From: Porpolomopsis calyptriformis
Taxonomy: Eukaryota; Basidiomycota; Agaricomycetes; Agaricales; Hygrophoraceae
Direction of reading: 5' to 3'
Length of the DNA: 64,000 nt
Assembly (NCBI GenBank): GCA_951640195.1
Contig: OX621175.1
Span: 744,001-808,000 of the forward strand
In this document: one piece after another, positions 47,968-60,690 of the stretch
Position numbering within the stretch: position 1 is the first letter of the stretch
Layout of the letters: each line of letters opens with the position of its first letter
The notes under the pieces: model-generated
Database searches by the model: none
Told to the model about the DNA's origin: nothing
What the model saw: only the letters and a program-made list of their open reading frames with translations
Position numbers and translations under genes: made by a program

Positions 47968-50804
47968 ATGGCAGAAGCGTCATTCAAGGACGTTCCTGAG
48001 CTGTTTGAAGTCTGCACTCTTTTACACTTTTGTTACGCCGTCCTTACCTGTTCCTTAGGTCGAGTTGGGGGAATCCATCACAGCTCGTACGGAATGCCTG
48101 TGTCAGTTCACCGCCTCCCTGATATCATTACCACTACTTTAACTCAGGAATTGTGCACTATAGCTACCTTTCGCGAATTGGGACCACCCGATCTTTGCCA
48201 CGTTGTTAAAAGCACCGGTCGTAGTGGCCAACGCGAAGTCAAATTTACCTCTGAAACACTGTATCCTTACTGAACCACGCTCCAGCTTGGGTCTTACCAC
48301 TATGTATCAGGAGTCGACGCATCATCATCGGCCTCCCTGGCTGCCTATATCAACTCTCTAACTTACGCCATCGAGGACAACTCTGCCTGGTTCTCCAAAA
48401 GTGCGGCTTGGAAGGTGCGAAACGGGTGTTACTGGTAGGTGCTTGCCACGGTCTCGTTTCTCTTAAAACCCAAAAGCAATTTTTCTTGCGTGTAGCTGCT
48501 TCAATGCATTCTCTCGCGTGGACATTCGCATTGACGTCAAGATTCCCGGGGGCGTTAATGCCTACGTGATTGACCTGCGCGGTGAACGGTATGCCAACCG
48601 AACTGAATTGCTACAGTGCAGCTCATCACTATTCCTCCAGCCATGAGGCGACACCCGAAATATGGCAAGAGACATATCTTTCTGCCATACTCCGAGCGAT
48701 CCTGTACTCGGATGACCCTTCTCACTGGGTTGACGCTTACCGTAAATTGGATCCTATAACATCACCCGAGGGCGAGCTTAGATTTCTACAGGCGTGCGAA
48801 GCACTCTTTTCAAAGGGTATCGAGAGATTGGCCTCGTTTGTTCAATCCAGAAACTGATTTCAGTGTATTTACAGGGTGGCAGGTCGGATCTGACCCAGAG
48901 ATTCAGGTCGCCACTATCGTATCGAATCACTTGACTGCTGGAATTATGAAATACTTTGGAGATAGTGGCCGGTATCAACAGGCCGCCAACCTGTTCGAAA
49001 AGCTCGCTACTCGTGAGCCAGATGTCGCATCTCTCCTATCGAGAAGTTACATCGGCATGAGTGAGTCATCTCGATGGGGGATTGAGATTGGTTCGATCAC
49101 ATTTTTTTGTAGATGAAGAAGTGAAAGCAGTACAGATTATGGCTGCTGCGATGAAGCGAACACCACAATCGTACACATTGCTTCATGCACAATGCGACTT
49201 TTTGCGGTCAAAAGGCAAATTTGAATGGGCAATCAAACTTGCCCGTCAGGCTGTTAACTGTGCTCCAAGCGAATTTGTGACTTGGGAGAAGCTTACCGAA
49301 TTGTATATCGATTTAGGACAATTTGAATCGGTCCGTACAACGAATAGCCTCCCCAACGTAATCATCTAACTAGGGTTATTTAGGCATTATTGACTCTCAA
49401 CTCTTGTCCCATGTTTACGTTCAATGGTCGGGACGCCCATAGAAATCTCACCCCCTCTAGGATCCACCTTCCCTTCCAGCGACCCATAGGCGAGATTCTA
49501 CCTGACAAACAAAAGACTGAGGACGATGAAGTATGCCGTTTATCCTACTCATTCTAGCTGCTTTGATTGAGGTATCGTTAGGCTGATCCTGCACTCCAAC
49601 GTCTGCCTGCCCCTGGACTACGCGGGACGTGGGCAAGAGCTTATGCGTTGCTAACTCGTCTTGTTTCTCAGATTGGTTGGGACGAGCTCTTGAAGACGCG
49701 GAGCTCCGTGTTTGTGATGGAAGAGGAATACCGGATGCAGAAAGCGCAGAGTGAAATACAGGGTGCGACCCCGACCGAAACGAAGATTAACGTAGTCATT
49801 CATGAGGATGGGACGGCGGTTCCTAGCGAGCGTTCTTCTACCACTAAGAGAGGCAGCGAGGATGACGACGACGCATCCACTCGTGCGATTGCTTCCCCGG
49901 GTAGACAAGACTCATTCAAGTTGAATGATACGGACGTCAATGGCTCGTCGGATACGGTCCCAGGAATTCCCATCATTAGGATATCGACGGAGTCTGATCG
50001 GGAACAAAAGAAAGCCGAAACAGATCCCCCGCCGGATCCGACTGTTAACGGGAAACTAAACGGACTTTCGGAACACGATTCATTAGAGAGACCAGAGCAA
50101 GCTGCCGCGAGCGACGGTGGTGATCAAGAGAGGGCTGAACCTTCCGCTTTGCCTCCGGCGGAACCCTTCTCTTTCAGCAATAAACGGCTATGTGAGCGGT
50201 GGTTGGACAACCTGTTCATGGTTTTGTATGAGGTTGGTGAATTGCTTCTAGCTAAGTTCCGCTGGTGAAGTTTTTTCTTCTCCTAGGATTTGCGAGTATG
50301 GACGATATTTCGAGCGGAGGTCGCCCACTTTAAGACACAGCATGTTGCGTACCGGAAGACGGGCTTTGAGTGGGAGATACTCGGAGACTTGGGTCTTCGC
50401 CTCCATCATAAAGAAGATGCCAAGGAGGCGTACCAACGGTGCCTTGACACGCCTCGATACTCACCAAAACCATGGGCGAAACTGATGGAGATGTATGCTG
50501 AGGAGGGAGATATCCAGCGTTCTATCCAGACGGCTATCCGGGTAGCTGCGTATCATTACGCAGAATACACAGAGATGACGGTATGTGATTTTCTCTGTGG
50601 TCCATCTAAAACGCGGCTTGAAATATTTTCCTCTAGTATCCTACCCTGATTGCACGATGCTTCTTTAAACTTGGGCAGCTGCATGGTCATGCGAAGATTT
50701 CGTTTACACTCCTGAGTATGGGGCTTCCGGAACCGATTCTCAAAATCATGGATAGTTACCTTCAATATGGAAGAGAGTTCCGAGTGGAGGGGTCTGACTT
50801 TTGA
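47968..50804 (+). CDS. Exomer cargo adaptor, ChAPs family (Chs5-Arf1-binding; Bch1/Bud7/Chs6-like)
   Basis: Subunit of the exomer coat that carries selected membrane proteins, such as chitin synthase in yeast, from the trans-Golgi to the plasma membrane. Start at 47968 (MAEASFKDVPELFE). Conserved blocks: RELGPPDLCHVV, KIPGGVNAYVIDLRGE, EIWQETYLSAILRAILYSDDPSHWVDAYRKLDP, GELRFLQACEALFSKG, then TPR-like helices (SGRYQQAANLFEKLATREPDVASLLSRSYIGM, PQSYTLLHAQCDFLRSKGKFEWAIKLARQAV, FVTWEKLTELYIDLGQFE), LNSCPMFTF and GFEWEILGDLGLRLHHKEDAKEAYQRCL, ending at 50804. A Ser/Glu-rich insertion of about 120 residues (49790-50170) separates the conserved blocks. All frame changes examined coincide with GT-AG introns. 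Confidence 0.88.
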
Positions 50805-52002
50805 TTATTATTTTGTTTTTACTCTTCTTTTCCGTCAAGTGCAGGGACGTCTCACATTGGTATGGAATCGGTTCGAGATGTCGTGGTTTCTAGAGTCAAG
50901 ATATTGACTGAAAATTAAGTGATCGTGGTTGCGAAAAAGCCCAGCCCATTGTTGTTATCTCCAGATGCAGTTTATAGTCTGGACACTTCTACTGTCAGCC
51001 TCTCTGAAAGCAGATGTTATTGGAAGATGAAGGTGATCGGTATATGAATGACACCTTGTTCAAAGTGTCATCAGAGATGCAACGTCAAGAGAATCCTCAG
51101 GAGATACCTGGTGTCCCCCCCAATTACCAAACACAATGAAAAACTTGGGTTTAGAATCGATCAAGGTCATATAAATGACAATAGATTACTCTTCATTTGG
51201 ATGACCTCGACCTATTTTAAAGCCCGGTTTTTCATTGGGAATCTCCGCTGGTTATCACCGACAGGACAGCTGTGGGTGCGTGCCTGAGTGTGGATCTAGG
51301 GAAATAATCCGCGAAAAAAAAAACAAGGAAGAAATTAGGTGCACGGTACGTACGGTAACACGTGTAGAGATCTCGCTGGGTTTAGAAGGAAGCATGTGAG
51401 ATAGCTGCAAGTCGATAGGGGGATCCTAATATCAGACATTTGCGAGGTGGTAGTAGAGAAAGTTTGAACTGTGGGGTCAGGGGCCGCTTCTGCTGTCTCT
51501 TGCGGAGGTGTTAGAGGGTGGTCCTGTGGATCTTTAACGCCAACTCGAACATGAGAGACTAACACACGTTCGATAGCAGATCTGATGATCACTACTTGCG
51601 ACTCTCCGGACTGTTGAATTCACCCTTAGCAGGGTAATCATAAGTCGGCTTAGGACCCGAGATAGCCGAATAGGACCTGATACAGACGAAAACCCGTGCT
51701 CTGCCCATGGGGAATGGAGGGCGATAATGCGAGGCCATGGTTGCCTCGGACAAAATGTGTGGAGTATGTGTACGTGTGTGAGGATGGGTGAGGAGAGGAG
51801 TGCTGTTTTTTCACGCGATATGTTTTTGGTGAGGGATAGCCGAGGGCGAGGTGGGAGCGAGGGGAGACATGCGTTGCTGAGGGACGACGTAAATAATGCG
51901 GGACACGGCAAGGCGTGGCCCGTTTAGTCGCTTTAAGCCACAGTCGAGCCCTTGGCTGAGACACCGATTCGCTCCTCTCTTTCATCCATCCACCGACCTC
52001 AA
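50805..52002. other. Long intergenic region, no gene recognised
   Basis: About 1.2 kb between the exomer gene and the CCDC6-like gene. Open frames on either strand are low-complexity or short and show no recognisable domain or splice-supported extension. It probably holds a 3' UTR and a promoter. Confidence 0.45.
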
Positions 52003-53325
52003 ATGTCTTTTTCTCCTATTCCCCGGCTCTCGACTGCGAGCTCGAGCTCGAGCAGGAAGCAGGAGGATCTCATCAATGCATATGAGGCAGAAGAAGAGCG
52101 AATCATCAACGTCTTGTCGCGCAAGCTTGAGCAGGCGCGTATGGCAGCTGTGGCTTGTGTCCATCACCACCCTAACATCTTTTTTTATTCGTCCAGCTCC
52201 GCGAAGAAAAAATTGAACTGGAGAATGCTCTCGAAGCGGAATCGGAGTCTCATGTGAATCGGCTTAGCAGGGAGCTGACCGCGCTAAGGCTGGCACAGCA
52301 GCAGCAACAGCAGCAACCACAGCAACCCCAACATAGGAATGGCGCCTCCCCGGAAGCTAGGACTGTCTCCATTCATGATCCGGGTGCTCCCAGTTCGGAG
52401 GTCATGCTCGAGGCAATGCGGAGAGAGAACGACCAGCTGAGGAGCAAGCTTGTGGACACTGAGAGAGATTATATCCGGATCACAAGGCTGAACGAGATAT
52501 ACCGGGAGGAGCTCATCGAGCACAGAAGACGAGTGAGTTCTCTCGACTCTCACGGCGACTGTCGATTTTTTAAATAAAATTACATTCTAGCTCGGACTGT
52601 CCGTAGACAACTTGATAGGGTTGTCCTCACTCGATCCGTATTCACAGCCGACACACCGGAGATCGCAGTCGTCGTCTTCTGCCTCATCGCCCTCGACGTC
52701 TGTTTTAATTCTGCCATCTCGTCAAACGCACGGCGTGCCCATCCCGCGTCTGTCATCTCAGCCCCCCCGTCAAAACAACATGTCCGAACGCACCACACCC
52801 CTGTCGCATTCACCGTCCTCATCCGAATCCCCCTTTCCACTCTCCCCCATCACATCCACCAATCCAGCGAGTTTCATCAGCAACAACACCACCTTGACCA
52901 CCCCACCCTCCTCTGCCTCACTCAATTCGAATCCGCCGGTAACTTATGGCGTGCCGTCACGTGGGTTGTCGTACCCGTCGGTACCGCCACCATCGCTCTC
53001 GTCCTCGTTTGGCTCACCGACGATTTCGTATCACATGCCCCACCGAGACCCGTCGCTGTCTCCGATCGAACCCCTCAGCCGACGGAACTCGAACGCGAGG
53101 AGGGCGAGCTTCGAGCGCAGGGTGGCCGAAACGGGCAGTCTCCGGAACCTGAGCCGCAGTCGACGAGAGAGTATGGAGCACGGTGCGAGAGTGGCCGAGA
53201 CCGGCACGTTGATCCCCCGCAGTCGGGCTGGCAGCCAGAGTCTAGCGCCGACTTCGGAGGCCCCGGATAACGCTGAACCTGAGGTTTGTGTCAACCCTAA
53301 CGGTCAAAATGGTGGTGCTGTTTGA
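52003..53325 (+). CDS. CCDC6-like coiled-coil protein (DUF2046 family)
   Basis: Start at 52003 (MSFSPIPRLSTASSSSSRKQ). The coiled-coil core reads EDLINAYEAEEERIINVLSRKLEQ, joined to LREEKIELENALEAESESHVNRLSRELTALR, the same heptad pattern as the animal CCDC6 (H4) protein. A poly-Gln run follows, then a second coil (MLEAMRRENDQLRSKLVDTERDYIRITRLNEIYREELIEHRRR), then a long Ser/Pro-rich tail with SRRES and RRAS-type phosphorylation-like sites, ending at 53325. The first intron seems to use a GC donor at 52135 (GAGCAG then GCGCGT), because only that join restores the family sequence. The second intron lies near 52531-52590. The function in fungi is not established. Confidence 0.78.
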
Positions 53326-53700
53326 TTTGTCTTTGTTCGTCTTCTGAACACTGAAGATATATATCGTACATCCTATGCATATTATTGTGTACACTACGTT
53401 TGCTCGAAATAACGAGAAGACCTAAGTACGTTGGCGTGTAGATGGATGTGAGAAACTGTAATGTAGTTAACACAACCTCATCTCAGACATCCATTGTGAG
53501 CCAATTTGTGATCTGATTGGCACTGTGTCTCCTTGTGCATCAATTACATCTGTCCTTAGATCTGTGACTGCTCGAAATAGACATGGTACGATCACGTGAT
53601 CACGGTACCGCCTTCAAATTCAGGCGGAGTCAAAAAGCATTTTTTTCAAGGTTGGACCTGAACCACGACCACGACGACGGGGGCTTTGATGATTTTGACC
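53326..53700. other. Intergenic, chaperone gene promoter
   Basis: No coding exon supported. An in-frame ATG at 53689 precedes the chosen start of the next gene. Confidence 0.4.
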
Positions 53701-54150
53701 ATGTCGTCGTCGTCGTATCCCTATCAATACGATTATTCATCTCCCACAACACCTCAGCATGTGGCTGTTGCTGCTTCCCCTTGGGAAGACCCTCAAAATC
53801 AAGCTGATATGTATCTTCAACAGCAAGTTCCTCAACCGCAACCGTACGAACCCCCCGCCGTAATTCAACTCGAAGAACAACCTTTATTTGAACACCATGA
53901 ACACCCGCCACCTCAGTTGTATCCTAGTTCTGAGGGAAGGTCTGAACCGGACCCTCATGACGCGACGCGTCATAGCACTAGCCCTAGTTCAATGCCCATC
54001 AGACAGACCCCAGCCCGTGCTCATCTTCAAGCCGCCGCCCATCCCTACCGGCGGCCGCAAAGTGTAGCACCACCCCCAGCTGGCCGATCGATACTGGCCA
54101 ATTCGGCTGTGAGGACGACGGCGGGTTGGGAACAGAAACAACAACAGCAG

Positions 54151-54182
<32 letters not shown>

Positions 54183-54971
54183 ACGCGTCAGATTCGCGAT
54201 ACCGCCCGTTTTGATTCCGTCCAATGCTCGTCCAAGACAGCAAGTTGGATCTTCCGAGCCGTCGACGACTTCGAGGTGCGCGACCGCTCCGATTCCGTTC
54301 TCCTGGTTTTTCCCCCGCTATTTCAGGTGTGACCGACTGATGTATGTGATAGTAGCAGTCACACGTCGCCCGTGTCAGCGACGAGCGCCGTCCATCAAGA
54401 CTCTGCGACGGCGACGACGGGGAGTCCTGTGTTGGAGAAGAAATCGATGAAGGATCGGCGGTTGATCATCACGTCCGACGTGTACTTTGACGTGGAGAGT
54501 AAGGTGCTTTCGGCGACGCTTGAATTGCCGGGTGTGAAGAAGGCGGACCTGAGCGTGAGGCTGTCGACGTGCTTTTATAATCGGGTGAAGCAAGTAACGA
54601 TCTCTGGCCGGTCAAAACCGGCGTTCAAGAATGATGAGGATAAAAGCCTCGTGTGTGCGGTGAGGGAACGAAAGTATGGAGAGTTTACGAGAACGTTTCC
54701 TGTCCCTCCAGATACCAAAGTGCGTTTTTTTTTTTGTTTGTTTGTTTGCTTCCCCGTTCCCCGTTCCTTGGATTTTTTTCTTCTTTTCTTTTCTTTTCGT
54801 GTTTGTGTTTGCTTCAGAAACTCAGTTCGTGACCCCGGTTGTTGCATTCTTTCCTGCGCGGATTAGGCTGAGGATATACAAGCCGCAATGGAAGATGGAA
54901 TTCTTCTATTGACGATCGCGTGTCATCAAGTTGCTCAACCGGACGAACCTCAAGAGATTTTGATACGATGA
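53701..54971 (+). CDS. Hsp20/alpha-crystallin small heat-shock protein with a long Gln/Pro-rich N-terminus
   Basis: Start taken at 53701 (good context; another ATG lies in frame at 53689), stop at 54969-54971. The first ~200 residues are Gln/Pro/Ser-rich and include a 16-residue poly-Gln run, much longer than in usual small heat-shock proteins. After an intron (about 54276-54350) comes SPVLEKKSMKDRRLIITSDVYFD, then the alpha-crystallin domain: VLSATLELPGVKKADLSVRL, VTISGRSKPAF, YGEFTRTFPVPPDTK, and, across an intron to about 54869, AEDIQAAMEDGILLLTI. These match the P-G-V and G-x-L motifs of the family. ATP-independent holdase activity is inferred. Confidence 0.82.
54136..54186 (+). repeat. 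CAG/CAA microsatellite coding poly-Gln
   Basis: Mixed CAACAGCAG units encode sixteen glutamines in the N-terminal part of the small heat-shock protein. Likely length-polymorphic. Confidence 0.9.
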
Positions 54972-55857
54972 GAGAGAGAGAAAGAGAGGCTCAAGTTTTT
55001 CGTTGCATGCCGCTCGACTCGTCAAAAAGAACAACCTCCGGCTCAAGAACCCGACCCCTCAGTTTGTACCATTCTTGCGTGTGCGCCGACTCCCGAACGT
55101 CAAGTCTTGATACCGAACGAACCTAGAAATCCACCCTTGCTTTTTGCGATAATTTAAACCGTACATAGTTTTTATATATTCTGAACTGCTTTACACATGC
55201 ATACATATATACCTTCATCTCGTTACTATGCAGTGGGAGGACCGAGTGGAGCAATGGCAAGCTTGGGATGAGTCTTGTTGCTTGAGAAGCTACGGCCTGG
55301 AGTCGTTATGGTGCTGTTTATGGTGGATGAAAATTAGACGGGTACGCTAGAAGTGAATCCAGCGTCTGGTTTTTTTCCCAACGCGGCGGACGATATGAAC
55401 TATCCCTCGAACATCTCTAGTATCATTCCTGCCAATAATACTATTGGCAAGATTGGGCTGGAGATGGTGATCCTGTGGTTGGTTAGTGGGTAATCTGCAA
55501 ACAGTTCCGGGGAAGTGAGTCACATGACCGCGACCAGCCTATAAAAAGCGTCTTTCGAGGTTTCCTCCTCGAGTGACGATGGCCTTATCACCCCTCCAGT
55601 TGATTGATTACTGAGGGGTCATTTCATGATCATCGCAGAGGAATTCAGGCTTCGCTTTCGCTAGCAGCACTATGCTTTTCGAGAGGCGATGATGGCCTTC
55701 TAGATAGTGGTGAAAGCTACATAGGGATTTGAAACCAGCAGACCTATTTCCAGGTGAACAAACGGTTTTCCTCATTCGTTATTCGTGGGAGATCGATAAA
55801 GCTGCGGGCTATTTGGGCGCCTATCGATATCTCTTCCTTCCCACCATCACCCTCACC
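54972..55857. other. Intergenic, NLR promoter region
   Basis: About 0.9 kb. The right part (55570-55857) is homologous to the upstream region of the NLR pseudogene on the minus strand near 18750-18920 (shared catttcatgatc.tcgcagagga and agcagcactatgcttttcga strings), so the promoter was duplicated with the gene. No coding exon seen. Confidence 0.5.
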
Positions 55858-58270
55858 ATGAGCAGCACTTCTCTGGGTACCCTCAACGTAAATCATGGTA
55901 CAGTGAACTTGGTCGGACACGATCAAGTCACCCATTACCACCTCTATGCTCCAGGTCAGTCATAATGATAATGTGAAGAATGGTTGGATTCGGCCCGTGA
56001 TCTCACGAGTCGTCTCATCTGCTTCGGTTCGCAGACAGAATGAAAGATTCTGACATTGCTTGTGCATTCTAGGACCAGAGGACGCCAACCGTCAGTCGGG
56101 TTTACCCCAGCGTATCAACGATGCTCCTATCGATCTTCTCTCCACACATTTCACTGGAAGACAAAAAGAATTCGAATTTATACAACAAGCGCTGAACAAA
56201 CGCCCATGCAATCGACCGAACCGCTGCGCTATTTATGGGATGCCAGGCCTAGGGAAAACTCAGTTATTGTTGCAGTACGCAAAACTAGCATTCGAAAACC
56301 ACTGGTACTCGCATGTATTCTGGACATCGGCTACCACCGTCGACAAGCTACACCAAGGGTTTACTAACATTCTCGATCTCGTCGATGACCGCGGTCGCTA
56401 CCTTCAGGACCAGAGCGCCAAGCTAACGTCAGCGAGACGATGGTTGGAAGAGCCGCATGGAGGTGGCGACGTCGATTGGCTTCTAATGATTGACAATGTT
56501 CACCGTGATGTGCTGAGCTTTCTTCGCTTGCATCTACCTCGGAGCAATGCGCGAGGGAGCATTCTGTTCACAACCCGGACGGCTGAAGTTGCTGGCGCTT
56601 TAACGAACACGGCGGGAGTACAATATCCGGTACTTGCACTTCAGACGTTGGACCCAAGAGAGGCCGCGAACCTTCTAGTTGGAGATGCAGGATTCGATTC
56701 AGAGATCACATCGCCATCGCTATTGACCCAAGCTGAAGCGTTAGTCAAATGCGTTGGTCGTCTGCCTCTTGCCATCGTTCATGCGGCGTCGTTCATCAAG
56801 CAAACGGGTACCACTCTTGGCGATATGGTCAAGTTATATGACGGTGGACAAAAGATCCACGTACGTTTAGCTCTACCCCTTACGCCAAATGCAAATGTTC
56901 ACACACACTGATAGGTGATTCAATGGGAAAACGATCTGAACACTTACGAGGAGCGATCTGTAGCAGCCACATTTTACAACCTATTCAATCAACTGGATCA
57001 TGAATCTCGCGATACCAGCAATCTTCTGAAACTTCTTTCATTCCTTGACCCAGAGAATATACCTCTGAAGCTGATCATTCAAGGAGCCAAGCAACTGTCT
57101 CTTCCTCAGAACCCAGAGCCATTTGCCGACCCGTTACCAGCACCCTTATCTGCCTCGACATCTTCGCCATCGCAACCATCGTTACCGAAGCTTACCTCAT
57201 TACGACGACTGAAGGAATGGGGCAAGCGTCATTCGCCACTACATCGCATTGTGAAAACTGGAACTGAAACTGACGGCGCCAGGCCGACATCTCGGATACC
57301 TCCGGAATGTTCTTCGCTGATTTCCCTAATTCTCTCGCCAATCGAGTTTCAAAAAGCCATACAAAAACTCAATAACCTATCTCTGGTTGAACATCGACCA
57401 AATATCAGAGATTCTTCGTTGTCGATGCACGATTTGGTCCAATTCATGATCCAGGAGTCTGCAAGGACCGAGGAAAATTATCAAAACTGGCTCCAATTAT
57501 CTGTGTCGCTTGTCTGCTGCGCGTTCCAGCATATCGAAGACTACGAATCACCACAGTCGTGGCCCGAATGCGAGCAATTTCTGCCACATTTACGATCTTT
57601 GAACGAAGCATGGGATGACGCGTGTGGCTGGAACAAGGAGCTGACAGTGGCCAAGTTGAATATTGCAATCTATCTATGGAGATGTGGACGATATGATGAA
57701 GCTGAGCAGTTGGATCGGCAAGCTGTCGAGGTTACGAACAAGCATTTAGGGGCTGATCACCCGTCTACGCTCACCTCTGTACACAATCTCGCATTGGTGT
57801 ATAAGTCCCAAGGACGATACGACGAGGCGGAGACGCTGCACAAGGAGGTGTTAGCCAGCAGGCTGAAGCTCCTAGGAGCTGATCACCCAGACACACTCGT
57901 CTCGATGAACAATCTCGCGTTGGTGTATGATTCCCAAGGACGGTACGACGAGGCGGAGACGCTGCATCAACAGGTGTTAGCCAACAAGCAGAAGCTTTTA
58001 GGGGTTGATCACCCATCTATGCTCATCTCAATGAACAATCTTGCATCGGTGTATAAGTCGCAACAAAGGTACAATGAGGCCGCTGCACTTTACAACGTGG
58101 TCTTAGCTGGTCGGTCGAAGCGTCTCGGGAGTGGTCACCCAGACACACGATCCACTGCCCGTTCCCTTGCCCATCTCTCTCAGCTACAAGGACAAGATAT
58201 CACGAGAGATGTCAGCAAAGATGACGAGGTGTCCATTAAGTACCGGCCTGCGATCAGCAGCGAGTTGTGA
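55858..58270 (+). CDS. NLR-like receptor: short N-terminal motif, NB-ARC, four TPR repeats
   Basis: Three exons join in phase: 55858-55954, 56073-56860 and 56915-58270, giving 746 residues. Exon 1 encodes SLGTLNVNHGTVNLVGHDQ followed by VTHYHLYAPG. NB-ARC motifs: Walker A GMPGLGKTQLLLQYA near residue 88, Walker B WLLMIDNVH, GSILFTTRTAEVAGAL, GLPL-type GRLPLAIVHAASF, MHD motif SMHDLV near residue 465. A Ser/Pro-rich linker of about 50 residues interrupts the C-terminal NB-ARC part. From residue about 552 come four 42-residue kinesin-type TPRs (GRYDEAETLHKEVLAS ... NNLALVYDSQ). The exon plan is identical to the gene at 12897, and sequence is very close to the pseudogene at 16377-18748. All signature motifs are intact and no lesion was found. 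Confidence 0.9.
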
Positions 58271-58644
58271 GGGAGCTCACTTTTCAATTGCTAGCATCCT
58301 GTCATTCTCTTCACTTGTGTCGTGGTGTATGACCAGCCATATTGTCTTATACACAGCGTTGGAAGTAAAATGAATGAAAAGCAATGACAGAAATCACTGA
58401 AAAATATTCAGCCGCCTCACTGTTTAAATGTGAAATCACTGAAGGTCTCGTTTTCCTGTTTGAATAGTAGTGACTTTATTATTGTATTGCAGCATTTTAA
58501 GCATTGTAATGTAGTCAGAAAATCCTTGATAAATAGTTCACTTGTCACTGATTAGTAGTGATCACACAATGATTTATATGCACATCAGGAATAAATTTCA
58601 TTGACAGATTATCTATAGATACAGGTAATAAAATAAAGAGAGAG
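58271..58644. other. AT-rich intergenic region
   Basis: NLR 3' flank and the outer flank of the retrotransposon relic. No gene seen. Confidence 0.4.
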
Positions 58645-58770
58645 TGTTGTGCTATGTATGTAGTATATGGCAAGTACAGATGTACCGCTTAACTGATACT
58701 TACATAATAGAAGTATTTGTACTTGTATGTCCATCCGTGATATCTACATACTCTGGGATAAACATCAACA
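58645..58770 (-). repeat. Possible LTR of the copia relic
   Basis: Bounded by TGTTG and CAACA with a purine-rich GGAATAAGGGGG tract just inside (minus strand). The outer boundary is tentative and no target duplication was confirmed. Confidence 0.35.
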
Positions 58771-58777
58771 TACCCCC

Positions 58778-59825
58778 TTATTCCTGAGTATCTAGGTGAG
58801 GGAGACTGAGGTTAGCAACTAATTTTTTGAAGGAGATGCATGGAAGTGGTTTCACCAATCCATCCAAGAGCATGTCAGTTGTTGGGACATGTTTGACTAT
58901 GATGGTGCTGTCATTGACTTGTTTGCAAATGTAGTGGTGCACGACATCAATGTGTTTTGTCCTTTGATGGTGATGCGAATCCTTGGAAAGATCGATGGCA
59001 CCTTTGTTGTCTATGAAAAACATCACAGGGGAGTTGTTTGGGTTAGCCCCTAATTCATCGAGTAGGCTGTGCATCCAGACAATTTGGTGAGCACAGTACA
59101 CACTGGAGATATATTCAGCTTCAGTACTTGACATTGCAACAGTTGTTTGGCATTTTGTGCTCCATGATACTGTCAATTTTCCCAATTTGATGATGTAGCC
59201 TGAGACTGATCTTCTGTCATCTATGTCTTCAGCCCAACTGGCATCTGAGTAAGTAGTAAGGGTGAGGGCATTGGCGGGTTCTCTGCCTAGTATTAGAGCA
59301 AGGTTGCTCTATCCCTTTGCATATTTGATGATACGCTTTGCCGCTTCCCAGTGGGTTTTGCTGGGGTTCTAGCTGAATCTCACTGCTTGGCAAACAGCAA
59401 ATGTGATTTGAGGGAAGCAGATGAGGCTGGTCCAGAGTGTGCTGCCAATGATTTCTCAGTATGGTGTGTCTCGCATATTCTCCTTCTCTTTAGCAGTCTG
59501 GGGTGAGTCATTTGCAGTTGGTTTCATGCTAGGTTCCATAGGTGTCAATATGGGATTGGCATCATAGAGGTGGAATCATTTTGCCATTGTGTCAATGTAT
59601 CATTGGTGTGAGATGGCAATGGTGCAGTTTTTCCTGTCATCTCTGATTTGGAATCCCATTATCCATGATGGGTCTTTAGCCTTTATCTCAAAGGTGAGAT
59701 GGAGCTCTTGTCACGCATGTTCTAGGGAGGTTAGGCTATTTCCAAAGCTTAGATAGTTGTCAACATGGATTGCAATTATGCATGTATTGTCTTCCCCTGA
59801 TCGCATAAACACGCTATTCTGTGGA
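58778..59825 (-). pseudogene. Copia reverse transcriptase C-terminal half and RNase H, decayed
   Basis: 58778-59185 is open and encodes RNase H (SSTEAEYISSVYCAHQIVW, FIDNKGAIDLSKD, RTKHIDVVHHYI). Upstream, to about 59825, the RT follows with several stops (SVFMRSGEDNTCIIAIHVDN, WIMGFQIRDDRKN). The catalytic VDD box has become VDN. Not functional. Confidence 0.85.
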
Positions 59826-60690
59826 TTCTCCTATTTGTCAAAAGGATACAAGATATGGCTCCCCAAGACTATTGCCTACGATGTCATCATTTATGAAAAG
59901 ATCACATCTATCACTGATGATGACCCTGTCACTGTCCACAGTGAGGGGGTATATGCCAACCCATCCACTGCAAATGCTGACTCTGCACCACCACTGATGC
60001 CTGATCCCATACCTATGTAAACACAATCTACACCCATGCCTCCTCAAATTGTCACCCCCAATATCCAATCCTAACCAACACAAACTAGTTGCCCCACATG
60101 GAAACAATGCTATATGGAAGAGGCCACCAAAACACATCCTGAACACAATACCACCAACCTCTCCACCATGCTCAAACATGGTGACCAACCAACTTCCTAC
60201 CATGAAGCCATCAACTACCCAGACTCAGAAAACTAGTTGATGGCCATGGATGAAGAGATCACCCTCCTCTATCATAAGAAGACCTGGGAACTCAAAAAAG
60301 CGCTGGAAGGAAGCAACATCATTGGGTCCCACTGGATGTACATTGTAAAATGAGGACCCAACAATGAGATTATCCAATACAAGGCCAGACTAGTCGCACA
60401 AGGTTTTTCACAGATACATAGAGTTGACTATGACAACACATTCACTCCCACTATACACCTCAACACTCTCCATGTCCTCCTCCACCTCTCTGCATCATTT
60501 GAATGGCACTGCGCCTAAAACGATGTCACCAGTACCTTCCTCAACATCAAGATCAACCATACTATCTACATGCACCAACCTCTGGGTTATGAAGATGGAA
60601 TAAACCAATCCCTGAAACTACTACAAGGAATATATGGTCTGAAACAATCCATGAGACTATAGAATAAGAATATGACCAGCAAAATGGAGT
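59826..60690 (+). pseudogene. Inverted copia segment: connector and reverse transcriptase N-terminal half
   Basis: Plus-strand frames with stops read SYLSKGYKIWLPKTIAYDV (post-integrase connector), LMAMDEEITLLYHKKTWEL, YKARLVAQGFSQ, SLKLLQGIYGLKQS and MTSKMESIGYH. These are exactly the copia parts missing from the flanking minus-strand pieces. The segment therefore appears to be an internal inversion of one element, with loss of the integrase C-terminal part. Confidence 0.75.

Noticed and set aside
51335..51985. Minus-strand frames upstream of the CCDC6-like gene
   Set aside because: Low-complexity, mutually overlapping in different frames, with no motif or plausible splicing.
53031..53294. 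Minus-strand frame rich in Arg/Leu opposite the CCDC6-like tail
   Set aside because: Antisense of a Ser/Pro/Arg low-complexity region with no supporting signal.
58778..59185. Stand-alone functional RNase H gene
   Set aside because: The open frame is only the surviving end of a copia Pol whose upstream RT is full of stops and has lost the VDD box.
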